Positions 1-7,155 are shown, counted from the stretch's first letter. The stretch: DNA of 8,952 nucleotides from DATEPR01 sp036503065 (GCA_036503065.1 DASXXM010000218.1:1-8952), one strand, 5' to 3'. Notes: a model not told the origin generated them from the letters alone. Translations and numbers: made by a program.

Positions 1-140
1 CCATGCTGGCCGAGTGCCGACTGCCCGACCATGCGCTCGGGCCCAACGAGACGATCGGCGGCGACATGCAGTACGCGGACTTCGGCAAGGACTGGGACGA
101 GGCGCTGCGCCTCGTGATCGCGGCGCTGGGGTCGCGCTAG
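1..140 (+). CDS. 3' end of an unassigned gene (partial)
   Basis: An open frame runs in from the left edge and ends at a TAG at 138-140. The visible C-terminus is 45 residues, beginning MLAECRLPDHALGPNE and ending LVIAALGSR. The Met codon at position 3 need not be the start, since the frame is open to the window edge. Third positions are mostly G or C, as in the genes downstream, and the next gene follows after 40 nt with its own ribosome binding site, so this is probably the upstream member of the same transcript. I do not recognise the family with confidence. The LPD...PNE stretch faintly recalls the C-terminal region of M20 metallopeptidases, but the His that normally sits two residues before PNE is displaced, so I do not assign it. 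Confidence 0.6.
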   Translation, partial: MLAECRLPDHALGPNETIGGDMQYADFGKDWDEALRLVIAALGSR

Positions 141-166
141 AGTCGGGCCGCGAATCAGGCCCGATC

Positions 167-172
167 GGAAGG
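167..172 (+). promoter_or_regulatory. Ribosome binding site of the decarboxylase-like gene
   Basis: GGAAGG lies 8 nt before the ATG at 181 and supports that start over downstream alternatives. Confidence 0.6.
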
Positions 173-180
173 TATCGACC

Positions 181-1179
181 ATGTCGCGTGGGGTTTCGAT
201 CACGCTCGCCTGCGGGGACTACGACCGGACGCGGGCGCTGCACGAGGGTTCGATCGTGCCGGAGGGGGTCGACCTCACGACGTTGCGGCTGCCGGTCGAG
301 GAGATCTTCTTCCGGATGGCCCGGTTCCACGAGTTCGACGCGGCGGAGCTGTCGTTGTCCAGCTACCTGCTGACCCTGGACGACGACGGTGTCGGGCCGT
401 TCGTCGCGCTGCCGGTGTTCCCGTCGCGGGCGTTTCGGCACAGCGGGATCTACGTGCACGCCGGCAGTGGCATCGAAGGGCCGTTGGAGCTGCGCGGCCG
501 GGTGGTCGGCGTGCCGGAGTACCAGGTGACGGCGGCGGTGTGGATTCGCGGCATTCTGGCCGAGCACCACGGTGTCCCGGTGAACTCCGTCCGCTACCGG
601 ACGGGCGGGCTGCACGAGCCGGGCCGGGTGGAGAAGGTGCAGCTGGACCTGCCGGCGGACATCGACGTCGCGCCGATCGGGCCGGCTCGGACGCTGGCCG
701 GCATGCTGGTCGACGGCGAGATCGACGCGCTCTACAGCCCGCGCACCCCGGCCCCGTTCACGCAGGGGCGGCCCGAGGTGCGGCGGCTGTTCCCGAAGTT
801 CCGCGAGGTGGAGGCGGCGTACTTCGCGAAGACCGGGATCTTCCCGATCATGCACGTGATCGTGCTGCGGCGGGACGTCTACGAGGCGAACCGCTGGCTG
901 GCGCGCTCGCTGACGAAGGCGTTCGAGGCCGCGCGGGTCGACGCGCTGCGCGGAATCGACGAGACGGCCGCGCTGCGCTACATGCTGCCGTGGCTGGCCG
1001 ACGAGGTGGCCAGGACCAGGGAGTTGCTCGGCGCGGACTACTGGACCTACGGCGCCGCGGCGAACCGCCTCGACCTGGAGACCCTGGCCGGCTACTCGTA
1101 CGACCAGGGTCTGGCCGGCCGGCGTTTCCGCGTCGACCAGCTGTTCGCGCCGGAGACGCTGGACGAGGTGCGGGTCTGA
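181..1179 (+). CDS. 4,5-dihydroxyphthalate decarboxylase-like protein
   Basis: This 332-residue protein has the hallmarks of the 4,5-dihydroxyphthalate decarboxylase family, which shares the two-lobed fold of NMT1/substrate-binding proteins. Seen in the sequence: an N-terminal LACGDYDRTRAL (residues 9-20), PEGVDL (27-32), AELSLSSYL (55-63), LPVFPSRAFRHSGIYV (77-92), GVPEYQVTAAVWIRGIL (110-126), and GIFPIMHVIVLRRDVY (219-234). No signal peptide is visible, so it is probably cytoplasmic rather than a secreted binding protein. Characterised members decarboxylate 4,5-dihydroxyphthalate to protocatechuate in phthalate degradation, but the family is large and often annotated by similarity only. No phthalate dioxygenase or protocatechuate gene is visible here, so the substrate is unknown. 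It follows the partial upstream gene after 40 nt. The family is well supported; the specific reaction is not. Confidence 0.85.
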   Translation: MSRGVSITLACGDYDRTRALHEGSIVPEGVDLTTLRLPVEEIFFRMARFHEFDAAELSLSSYLLTLDDDGVGPFVALPVFPSRAFRHSGIYVHAGSGIEGPLELRGRVVGVPEYQVTAAVWIRGILAEHHGVPVNSVRYRTGGLHEPGRVEKVQLDLPADIDVAPIGPARTLAGMLVDGEIDALYSPRTPAPFTQGRPEVRRLFPKFREVEAAYFAKTGIFPIMHVIVLRRDVYEANRWLARSLTKAFEAARVDALRGIDETAALRYMLPWLADEVARTRELLGADYWTYGAAANRLDLETLAGYSYDQGLAGRRFRVDQLFAPETLDEVRV

Positions 1180-1204
1180 TCCGGTCCGTGCTGATCGATC
1201 CGAC

Positions 1205-1210
1205 TACGGT
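1205..1210 (+). promoter_or_regulatory. Weak candidate -10 element upstream of gnd
   Basis: TACGGT fits the actinobacterial TANNNT pattern in the 67-nt gap before gnd, 36 nt upstream of its ATG. No convincing -35 box lies at 16-18 nt upstream. It could drive gnd separately from the preceding gene, but such hexamers are common by chance. Confidence 0.25.
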
Positions 1211-1234
1211 GGAACCGGAGCAGCGGCCGGACAC

Positions 1235-1240
1235 GGAGGA
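1235..1240 (+). promoter_or_regulatory. Ribosome binding site of gnd
   Basis: GGAGGA ends 6 nt before the ATG at 1247. It is a strong Shine-Dalgarno match that fixes this start. Confidence 0.8.
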
Positions 1241-1246
1241 TCGACG

Positions 1247-2683
1247 ATGGCATCTCGGGCACAGATCGGCGTCACCGGACTCGCGGTGATGGGGCGCAAC
1301 CTCGCGCGCAACCTGGCCCGGCACGGCTACGCCGTCGCCCTGCACAACCGCACCCACGCGCGCACGGTGTCGCTGGTGGCGGAGCACGGCGACGAGGGCA
1401 CGTTCGTGCCGACCGAGACCGTCGAGGAGTTCGTCGCCGCGCTGGAACGACCGCGCCGCGTGGTCATCATGGTCAAGGCGGGCGCGCCGACCGACGCCGT
1501 GATCGACGAACTCGCGCCCCTGCTCGAGGACGGCGACATCCTCATCGACTGCGGCAACGCGCACTTCGCGGACACCCGGCGGCGCGAGGCCGCGCTGCGC
1601 GAGCGCGGGCTGCACTTCGTGGGCGCCGGGGTGTCCGGCGGCGAGGAGGGCGCGCTGCTGGGCCCGAGCATCATGCCGGGCGGCTCGGTCGAGTCCTACG
1701 CGTCGCTCGGGCCGATGTTCGAGCAGATCGCGGCGCAGGTGGACGGCACGCCGTGCTGCACCCACATCGGGCCGGACGGGGCAGGCCACTTCGTGAAGAT
1801 GGTGCACAACGGCATCGAGTACGCCGACATGCAGCTCATCGCGGAGGCCTACGACCTGCTGCGCGATGGCTTGACTGCCGAGCCGGCCGAGCTGGCCGCG
1901 ATCTTCACGCAGTGGAACAGTGGCGAACTCGAGTCGTTCCTGATCGAGATCACGGCCGAGGTGCTCGGCCACGTCGACGGGGTGACCGGCCGGCCGTTCG
2001 TGGACGTGGTGCTGGATCAGGCCGAGCAGAAGGGCACCGGCCGCTGGACCGTGCAGACAGCTCTCGACCTGGGCATCCCGGTGACCGGAATCGCGGAGGC
2101 GACGTTCGCCAGGGCACTGTCCGCGCACCCGGAACAGCGCGCCGCGGCCAAGGCGACGCTGCCCGGACCGACGTCGGCGCCGGCGATTTCGGACCGCGAC
2201 GGGTTCGTGGCGGACGTGCGCAAGGCGCTGTACGCCTCGAAGATGGTGGCCTACGCACAGGGCTACGACCAGCTGGCGGCGGCGAGCGCCGAGTACGACT
2301 GGCACATCGACCTCGGCGCGATGGCGACCATCTGGCGCGGCGGCTGCATCATCAGGGCCCGGTTCCTGGACCGGATCCGGGAGGCCTACGAGAAGGACCC
2401 GAACCTGCCGTCGCTGCTGGTGGACCCGTACTTCGCCGACGCGGTGGCGCAGGGCCAGGACGCATGGCGCCGGATCGTCGCGCACGCCGCGCAGGTCGGC
2501 ATCCCGACCCCGGCGTTCTCGTCCTCGCTGGCCTACTACGACGGACTGCGGGCCGGGCGACTGCCCGCGTCGCTGATCCAGGGGCTGCGGGACTTCTTCG
2601 GCGCGCACACCTACCGCCGGGTCGACCGCGACGGCGTGTTCCACACGATGTGGGCAGAGGACCGCCGGGAGGTCGACGCCTGA
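1247..2683 (+). CDS. gnd: 6-phosphogluconate dehydrogenase, decarboxylating
   Basis: It converts 6-phosphogluconate and NADP+ to ribulose 5-phosphate, CO2 and NADPH in the oxidative pentose phosphate pathway, in the cytoplasm. The 478 residues match the long homodimeric form of the family. The N-terminal Rossmann domain carries GVTGLAVMGRNLARNL (residues 8-23) and NRT at 34-36 for NADP. The substrate motifs are VSGGEEGALLGPSIMPGG (129-146) and HFVKMVHNGIEY (181-192), with catalytic Lys184 and Asn188. The family signature DQAEQKGTGRWT occupies 257-268, WRGGCIIRARFL 363-374, and the C-terminal tail has FGAHTY (451-456). Every expected active-site segment is present, so the enzyme should be functional. 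One small oddity is IDCGN at 100-104, where many homologues have IDGGN. It lies 67 nt after the decarboxylase-like gene and 43 nt before the exporter; no pentose phosphate partner is adjacent. Confidence 0.97.
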   Translation: MASRAQIGVTGLAVMGRNLARNLARHGYAVALHNRTHARTVSLVAEHGDEGTFVPTETVEEFVAALERPRRVVIMVKAGAPTDAVIDELAPLLEDGDILIDCGNAHFADTRRREAALRERGLHFVGAGVSGGEEGALLGPSIMPGGSVESYASLGPMFEQIAAQVDGTPCCTHIGPDGAGHFVKMVHNGIEYADMQLIAEAYDLLRDGLTAEPAELAAIFTQWNSGELESFLIEITAEVLGHVDGVTGRPFVDVVLDQAEQKGTGRWTVQTALDLGIPVTGIAEATFARALSAHPEQRAAAKATLPGPTSAPAISDRDGFVADVRKALYASKMVAYAQGYDQLAAASAEYDWHIDLGAMATIWRGGCIIRARFLDRIREAYEKDPNLPSLLVDPYFADAVAQGQDAWRRIVAHAAQVGIPTPAFSSSLAYYDGLRAGRLPASLIQGLRDFFGAHTYRRVDRDGVFHTMWAEDRREVDA

Positions 2684-2726
2684 ATCGTCGGGAATGCTCT
2701 AACACCCACGTGAGTTGCAGCGTTAC

Positions 2727-4256
2727 ATGGTGAGGACTGTTCCGGACCGCAAACCGCAGGGGGTCGGCTTCCGGTCGGAGCGGGGGCCGGTCCTTGCCGC
2801 GCTGATGCTGTGCACCGGGCTCGTCGCGCTGGACAGCACGATCATCGCGACGGCCGTGCCGTCGGTGGTGCGTGATCTCGGCGGGTTCGCGCAGTTCCCG
2901 TGGCTGTTCTCGATCTACCTGCTCACCCAGGCGGTCACCGTGCCGCTGTACGGGAAGCTGGCCGACGTGGTGGGCCGCAAGCCGGTGATGTTCTTCGGCA
3001 TCGCGGTGTTCCTGCTCGGCTCCGTGCTGTGCGGGGTGGCGTGGAGCATGCCGGCGCTCATCGCGTTCCGCGCGGTGCAGGGCATCGGCGCCGGTGCCAT
3101 CCAGCCGATGAGCATGACCGTGGTCGGCGACCTCTACACGGTCGAGGAACGCGCGAAGGTGCAGGGCTACCTGGCCAGCGTGTGGGGTGCCGCGTCGGTG
3201 GTCGGGCCGACGCTGGGCGGCGTGTTCTCGCAGTACGTGTCGTGGCGGTGGATCTTCTTCGTGAACATCCCGCTGGGCATCGTGGCGTCCGTGGTGCTGG
3301 CGCGCCGGTTCCGGGAGAACGTCCGGGAACCCACGTCACATCGCATCGACTACCTGGGCGCGAGCCTGCTCACGGTCGGCGGTTCGCTGCTCATCCTGGG
3401 GCTGTTGCAGGGCGGCGTGTCGTGGGCGTGGACGTCGGCGACCAGCCTGCTGATCCTGGCCGGGGCCGCGGTGCTGCTGGTGGCGTTCGTGCTGGTGGAG
3501 CGGCGGACCGCGGAACCGGTGCTGCCGCTGTGGGTGTTCCGCCGTCGGGTGCTGACCGGCGGCAACCTGGCGACGTTCGGCATCGGCGCGCTGCTGATCG
3601 GCCTGAGTTCGTACGTGCCGACGTTCGTGCAGGGCGTGTTGGGCACCGGCGCGCTGGTCGCCGGGTTCGCGCTGGCCGCGCTGACCATCGGCTGGCCGAT
3701 CTCGGCGACCTTCGCCGGTCGGGTGTACCTGCGGATCGGCTTTCGCAGTACGGCACTGATCGGCAGCGCGATCGTCATCGTCGGGGCGGTGCTGTGCGCG
3801 CTGCTGCCCGAGCACGCCCAGGTGTGGCAGGCCGGTGGCGCGTGTTTCGTGGTCGGCGCCGGTCTGGGTCTCACGGCGAGTCCGACGTTGGTCGCGGCGC
3901 AGTCGGTGGTCGGCTGGGATCGCCGGGGCGTGGTCACCGGCACCAACATGTTCTCCCGTTCGACGGGCAGCGCGGTCGGCGCCGCGGTGTTCGGCGCGAT
4001 CGCGAACAGCACGCTCGCCTCCCGACTGGCCCATCCCCCGGCGGCCGTGGCGGCGGCGTTGGGTGGGCGCGGTGTCGACGCGACCAGCCTGGTGCTCGGC
4101 GGCGGCCTGCCCGGGGCGGCGGCCGGTTTCGTCAGGGACAGCCTCTACAGTGCGTCGCACCACGTGTTCGAGGCATTGGTGGTGGTCGCCGTGCTGGCGG
4201 CGGCGGCGTTGCTGCTGATGCCGCACAAGACCGAGGAACTGGTTTTCGACTCCTGA
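2727..4256 (+). CDS. MFS drug/metabolite exporter, DHA2 (EmrB/QacA) type
   Basis: This is an inner-membrane proton-coupled exporter of the 14-helix DHA2 branch of the major facilitator superfamily; 509 residues is typical. Family motifs in order: LDSTIIATAVP (35-45, motif D1 in helix 1), GKLADVVGRKPV (76-87, motif A between helices 2 and 3), RAVQGIGAGAI (115-125, motif B with its Arg) and GAASVVGPTLGG (154-165, antiporter motif C in helix 5), followed by WRWIFFVNIPLG (173-184). Long hydrophobic segments continue to near the C-terminus. The start is uncertain: ATG at 2727 is chosen, but TTG at 2715 and GTG at 2730 are in frame and none has a strong Shine-Dalgarno. The gene follows gnd after 43 nt, so translation may depend on read-through from gnd. 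No TetR or MarR regulator sits next to it, and the substrate cannot be inferred. Confidence 0.92.
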   Translation: MVRTVPDRKPQGVGFRSERGPVLAALMLCTGLVALDSTIIATAVPSVVRDLGGFAQFPWLFSIYLLTQAVTVPLYGKLADVVGRKPVMFFGIAVFLLGSVLCGVAWSMPALIAFRAVQGIGAGAIQPMSMTVVGDLYTVEERAKVQGYLASVWGAASVVGPTLGGVFSQYVSWRWIFFVNIPLGIVASVVLARRFRENVREPTSHRIDYLGASLLTVGGSLLILGLLQGGVSWAWTSATSLLILAGAAVLLVAFVLVERRTAEPVLPLWVFRRRVLTGGNLATFGIGALLIGLSSYVPTFVQGVLGTGALVAGFALAALTIGWPISATFAGRVYLRIGFRSTALIGSAIVIVGAVLCALLPEHAQVWQAGGACFVVGAGLGLTASPTLVAAQSVVGWDRRGVVTGTNMFSRSTGSAVGAAVFGAIANSTLASRLAHPPAAVAAALGGRGVDATSLVLGGGLPGAAAGFVRDSLYSASHHVFEALVVVAVLAAAALLLMPHKTEELVFDS

Positions 4257-4344
4257 CCGGCCCTCGGCGCCGCGACCCGGACCGGAACGGAGACGATCAC
4301 CCACGAACTACCCGGACCGCCCATGACGGCCGGGGCAAGGCCGA

Positions 4345-4350
4345 TACTCT
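4345..4350 (+). promoter_or_regulatory. Probable -10 box of a leaderless promoter
   Basis: TACTCT (TANNNT) lies exactly at -12 to -7 relative to the GTG at 4357, the spacing of actinobacterial leaderless transcripts whose first base is the start codon. There is no Shine-Dalgarno before the GTG, consistent with this. A possible -35, TGACGG at 4324-4329, is only 15 nt upstream and weak. It is the only recognisable element in the 100-nt gap 4257-4356; no clear terminator hairpin is seen after the exporter. Confidence 0.5.
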
Positions 4351-4356
4351 GCCCCC

Positions 4357-4620
4357 GTGAACGAGGACCGGATGTGGCGGCGGCGTCGGCGTGCCGGTGG
4401 GTTCACGTTCCTGCTGGGGCTGCTCAGCGGTGTGGCCGGGATGGCATACGGCATGGTGGCGGCCCCGCAGCCCGACACACCCCTCTTCGACACCCTGGGC
4501 GCGTTGGGCATCGTGCTGCTGTTCACCGGACTCGGCATGGCCGGGATCGGCCTGTTGGGCTGGGTGGTGGCGACCCTCGCGCTGCGGCGGTCAGCCGCCC
4601 GCAGCAACCAGGCGCACTGA
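4357..4620 (+). CDS. Small two-helix membrane protein, unknown function
   Basis: The 87-residue product is unrecognised. It begins with a basic segment (RRRRR at residues 8-12), then a hydrophobic helix at about 15-36, a short polar loop with Pro-Asp-Thr-Pro (39-42), a second hydrophobic stretch at about 46-75 rich in Gly and Leu, and a basic tail. The arginine clusters on both sides suggest both termini face the cytoplasm, with the short loop outside. The GTG start is supported by the leaderless promoter pattern just upstream; an in-frame ATG five codons later is an alternative. Its last 30 nt overlap the end of the convergent S4-domain gene. Codon bias is like that of the neighbours, which favours a real gene despite its size. 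Confidence 0.7.
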   Translation: MNEDRMWRRRRRAGGFTFLLGLLSGVAGMAYGMVAAPQPDTPLFDTLGALGIVLLFTGLGMAGIGLLGWVVATLALRRSAARSNQAH

Positions 4621-4824
4621 CCGACCGGCGTGCGTGATCACGTCGCCGTCGCGCAGTTGCCGGCCGCGGCGGGTGTCCACGCGGCCGTTGACCGTGACCT
4701 CGCCGTCCTCGACCATCGCCTTGGCTTCCGCGCCGTCGTCGGCAAGGCCGGCCAGTTTCAGGAACTGGCCGAGCCGGATCATGTCGTCGTTGATCGTCAC
4801 TTCTGGCAGCCGCACGGACCGCAT
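4591..4824 (-). CDS. S4-domain RNA-binding protein, YbcJ type
   Basis: A 77-residue protein consisting almost entirely of one S4 RNA-binding domain: IRLGQFLKLAGL (residues 16-27), GAEAKAMVEDGEVTVNGRV (31-49), a DTRRGRQL turn (50-57), and GRSVRLVA at the end. The pattern closely follows E. coli YbcJ (about 70 residues), a small RNA-binding protein of poorly defined role. The ATG at 4824 lies one nt after the glpK-A stop codon, and the glpK-A terminus supplies the Shine-Dalgarno-like GGTGAG, so translation is probably coupled. An in-frame ATG at 4851 would add nine residues inside glpK-A with no better ribosome binding site, and is less likely. It is the last gene of the leftward gylR-glpK-A transcript and ends 30 nt inside the facing membrane-protein gene. 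The link to glycerol metabolism is by position only. Confidence 0.85.
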   Translation of the reverse strand: MRSVRLPEVTINDDMIRLGQFLKLAGLADDGAEAKAMVEDGEVTVNGRVDTRRGRQLRDGDVITHAGRSVRLVAAGG

Positions 4825-4825
4825 C

Positions 4826-6394
4826 TCACCGCTTGCCGTGCGCGAGCGCAACTCCGTCCCCCGCGACCACGTCCCCGCTGACCGACTGCCCGGCCGGGCG
4901 CATCCAGCCGAACGTCAGTTCCACCGCGCGCCGCCAGTTGCCGTACTCGGACTCGCGGCGCGCCGGGTCCATGCTGGGCGACCACTGGGCGGCCCGGTGC
5001 CAGTTTCGGCGCAGCCCCTCCAGGTCCGGCCAGTAGCCGACCGCGAGACCGGCCGCGTAGGCCGCGCCGAGCGACACCGTCTCCACGACCATCGGCCGCA
5101 CCACCGGCACGTTCAGCACGTCCGCGATGCACTGCATGAGCAGGTTGTCGGCGGTCATCCCGCCGTCGACCTTCAGCGTGCTCGGTTCGAGACCCGAGTC
5201 GGCGTTCATCGCGTCGACCACCTCGCGGGTCTGCCAGGCCGTCGCCTCCAGCACGGCCCTGGCCAGGTGGCCCTTGGTGATGTACGACGTGAGCCCGGCG
5301 ATGATGCCGCGGGCCTCCGACCGCCAGTGCGGCGCGAACAGACCCGAGAACGCCGGCACGATGTAGCAGCCGCCGTTGTCCTCGACCGTTCTGGCCAGGG
5401 TCTCGATCTCCGGCGCGCTGCCGATCAGGCCCAGGCCGTCGCGGAACCACTGCACCAGCGAGCCGGTGATCGCGATGGAGCCCTCCAGCGCGTAGACCGC
5501 GGGCTCCTCGCCGATCTTGTAGCCGACCGTGGTGAGCAGGCCGTGCGTTGAGTGGGCCGGCACCGGACCGGTGTTCATCAACAGGAAACTGCCGGTGCCG
5601 TAGGTGCACTTGGCTTCGCCGGGCGCGAAACACGTCTGCCCGAACAGCGCCGCGTGCTGGTCGCCCAGTGCGGCGCCGATGCGGATGCCGGGCACCACAC
5701 GTGTGGTGGCACCGTAGGTCTCGGTGGACGACCGGATCTCCGGCAGCATCCGGCGTGGAATGTCGAAAAAGGACAGCAGGTCGTCGTCCCAGGCCAGGGT
5801 GCGCAGGTTCATCAGGAGGGTGCGGCTGGCGTTGGTCACGTCCGTGACGTGCACGCCGCCGTCCGGGCCGCCGGTCAGGTTCCAGATCAGCCAGCTCTCC
5901 ATGGTGCCGACCAGCACGTCGCCGCGCGATGCACGATCACGCAGGGCAGGGCGACGATCCAGCAGCCACCTGATCCGGGGCGCGGAGAAGTAGGACGCCA
6001 GCGGCAGGCCGGTCCGTTCGTGGATCATCGCGGCACCGGGACGGGCGGCCAGTTCGGCGACCAGGTCGTCGGTTCTGGTGTCCTGCCAGACGATGGCGTG
6101 GCCGATCGGGACGCCGGTGTGCCGGTCCCACAGCACGATCGTCTCGCGCTGGTTGGCGATCCCGACCGCGACCACCTGGTCGGCGTCGATGCCGGCCTGC
6201 CGCAACGCCTGCGGGACCAGCCGTTCCAGGTTGCGCCAGATCTCCACCGCGTCGTGCTCGACCCAGCCCGGTTTCGGGAAGAACTGCTGATGTTCCTTCT
6301 GCACCAAGGAATGCAGGCGGCCACGCTGGTCGAACAGGATGCACCTGGTCGACGTGGTGCCCTGGTCGATGGACATCACATAACGAGCGACCAT
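4826..6394 (-). CDS. glpK: Glycerol kinase, first copy (glpK-A)
   Basis: It phosphorylates glycerol with ATP to sn-glycerol 3-phosphate in the cytoplasm, the committing step of glycerol use. At 522 residues it is a full-length FGGY kinase. Seen: SIDQGTTSTR (8-17, phosphate-binding loop with Asp10), NQRET (81-85, glycerol-binding Arg83-Glu84), WQDTRT (103-108), ESWLIWNLTGG (166-176), GDQHAALFGQ (244-253, with Asp245 at the position of the catalytic Asp of E. coli GlpK), TYGTGSFLLMNTG (264-276), GHLARAVLEAT in the second FGGY signature, and DGGMTADNLLMQ. Two differences: the first FGGY signature reads YFSAPRIRW, with Arg where Lys is usual, and the C-terminus runs about 20 residues past the usual end. 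The loop His phosphorylated by PTS in Firmicutes is absent. ATG 6394 is preferred because GAGGTG precedes it closely; ATG 6409 would overlap the gylR stop. It lies 8 nt after gylR. Confidence 0.95.
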   Translation of the reverse strand: MVARYVMSIDQGTTSTRCILFDQRGRLHSLVQKEHQQFFPKPGWVEHDAVEIWRNLERLVPQALRQAGIDADQVVAVGIANQRETIVLWDRHTGVPIGHAIVWQDTRTDDLVAELAARPGAAMIHERTGLPLASYFSAPRIRWLLDRRPALRDRASRGDVLVGTMESWLIWNLTGGPDGGVHVTDVTNASRTLLMNLRTLAWDDDLLSFFDIPRRMLPEIRSSTETYGATTRVVPGIRIGAALGDQHAALFGQTCFAPGEAKCTYGTGSFLLMNTGPVPAHSTHGLLTTVGYKIGEEPAVYALEGSIAITGSLVQWFRDGLGLIGSAPEIETLARTVEDNGGCYIVPAFSGLFAPHWRSEARGIIAGLTSYITKGHLARAVLEATAWQTREVVDAMNADSGLEPSTLKVDGGMTADNLLMQCIADVLNVPVVRPMVVETVSLGAAYAAGLAVGYWPDLEGLRRNWHRAAQWSPSMDPARRESEYGNWRRAVELTFGWMRPAGQSVSGDVVAGDGVALAHGKR

Positions 6395-6402
6395 CCCGCA
6401 CC

Positions 6403-7149
6403 TCACCATCTCGACGCCCCCAGGTCCCGCGAGACCGCACGCGCCGCGTCCCGAACATAGCCGACCAGCACCGGATTCGGCTGGCCGTCGCAGACGCGTT
6501 CCACGGCACCGAAAACGCCGATGGCACCGACCACCAACCCACCGTAACCACGGATCGGCGCCGCGATGCTCGCCTGGCCGGCCACGTTCTCCTCGTTGTC
6601 CACGGCCCAGCCACGGTCGCGCACCTGCGCCAGCGCCCGCGTGAGTGCCGCGCGCGCCACGATGGTGCGCCGGGTGAACGGCGTCAGCTCGCAGGTCAGT
6701 TCCACGTCGTAGGCGAGCAGCACCTTGCCCAGCGCCGTGGCGTGCAGCGGCAGCAGCGCGCCGACGTCCAGCGTCTGCAGCGAGTCGTCCGGCCGGAACA
6801 CGTGGTGCACGACGAGCACAGAGCCCTCCAGCGGCGCGCCGATCCGCACCGCCTCACCGCTGCGCGCGGCCAGCGCGTCGGCCCAGTTGATCGCCCGTGA
6901 CCGCAGCTCGTTCACGTCGAGGTAGCTGGTCCCGAGGTGCAGCAACGCGGCGCCGAGCTGATACTTGCCGGTAGCGCGGTCCTGTTCGACGAAGCCGACC
7001 CGCTGGAGCGTGCGCAGGATGCCGTGCGCGGTGCCCTTGGCCAGTTCCAGCGAGCTGGCGATCTCACCGACACCGAGCCGGCCGGAGCCACGGGCGAGCA
7101 GCCGCAGGATCGCTGCCGCTCGTTCGATGGACTGCACCGGCCCCGGCAC
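6403..7149 (-). CDS. gylR: IclR-family regulator of glycerol genes (GylR-like)
   Basis: The 248 residues form a standard IclR protein. An N-terminal winged helix-turn-helix covers about 5-70: QSIERAAAILRLLA, then GVGEIASSLELAKGTAHGILRTLQ (27-49) and wing residues GKYQLG (61-66). The effector domain contains HHVFRPDDS (115-123), LHATALGK (135-142) and ASIAAPI (193-199). The DNA-binding half and HHVFRPDDS resemble, as I recall them, Streptomyces GylR, the IclR-type regulator of the glycerol operon, whose inducer is a glycerol-derived metabolite; placement beside glpF and glpK supports this. GTG 7149 is chosen since it follows the wing domain's usual N-terminal length and has a -10 box at the leaderless distance; GTG 7137 is the alternative. 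The frame stays open upstream across glpF, but that part is antisense shadow. It probably represses its own operon and glpF-glpK-B. Confidence 0.92.
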   Translation of the reverse strand: MPGPVQSIERAAAILRLLARGSGRLGVGEIASSLELAKGTAHGILRTLQRVGFVEQDRATGKYQLGAALLHLGTSYLDVNELRSRAINWADALAARSGEAVRIGAPLEGSVLVVHHVFRPDDSLQTLDVGALLPLHATALGKVLLAYDVELTCELTPFTRRTIVARAALTRALAQVRDRGWAVDNEENVAGQASIAAPIRGYGGLVVGAIGVFGAVERVCDGQPNPVLVGYVRDAARAVSRDLGASRW

Positions 7150-7155
7150 GCTGCG

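Noticed and set aside
848..2644. 598-codon open frame on the - strand opposite gnd
   Set aside because: It lies antisense to an unmistakable gnd, its translation is rich in Arg, Ala, Gly and His with no family motif, and long antisense frames are routine in GC-rich coding DNA.
3336..4304. 322-codon open frame on the - strand opposite the exporter
   Set aside because: The composition (Arg, Gln, His repeats) is typical of the reverse shadow of hydrophobic codons; no recognisable domain.
4257..4344. Terminator after the exporter
   Set aside because: Short GC-rich pairings such as CCGG can be drawn, but no stable stem followed by T residues is evident.
4825..4851. Earlier ATG for the S4 gene inside glpK-A
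   Set aside because: It adds nine residues not needed for the S4 domain; the ATG at 4824 has a GGTGAG and a typical coupled position.
4391..5551. 386-codon + strand frame across the small membrane gene and glpK-A
   Set aside because: Its second half is antisense to glpK-A and its first half is out of frame with the two-helix protein; no domain is seen.
6395..6409. ATG 6409 as the glpK-A start, overlapping the gylR stop
   Set aside because: ATG 6394 has GAGGTG just upstream and gives the usual distance to the DQGTTSTR loop; the earlier start adds five residues with no better signal.
5552..6460. 302-codon + strand frame opposite glpK-A
   Set aside because: Antisense shadow of the kinase; low-complexity, Gly/Arg/Gln-rich translation.
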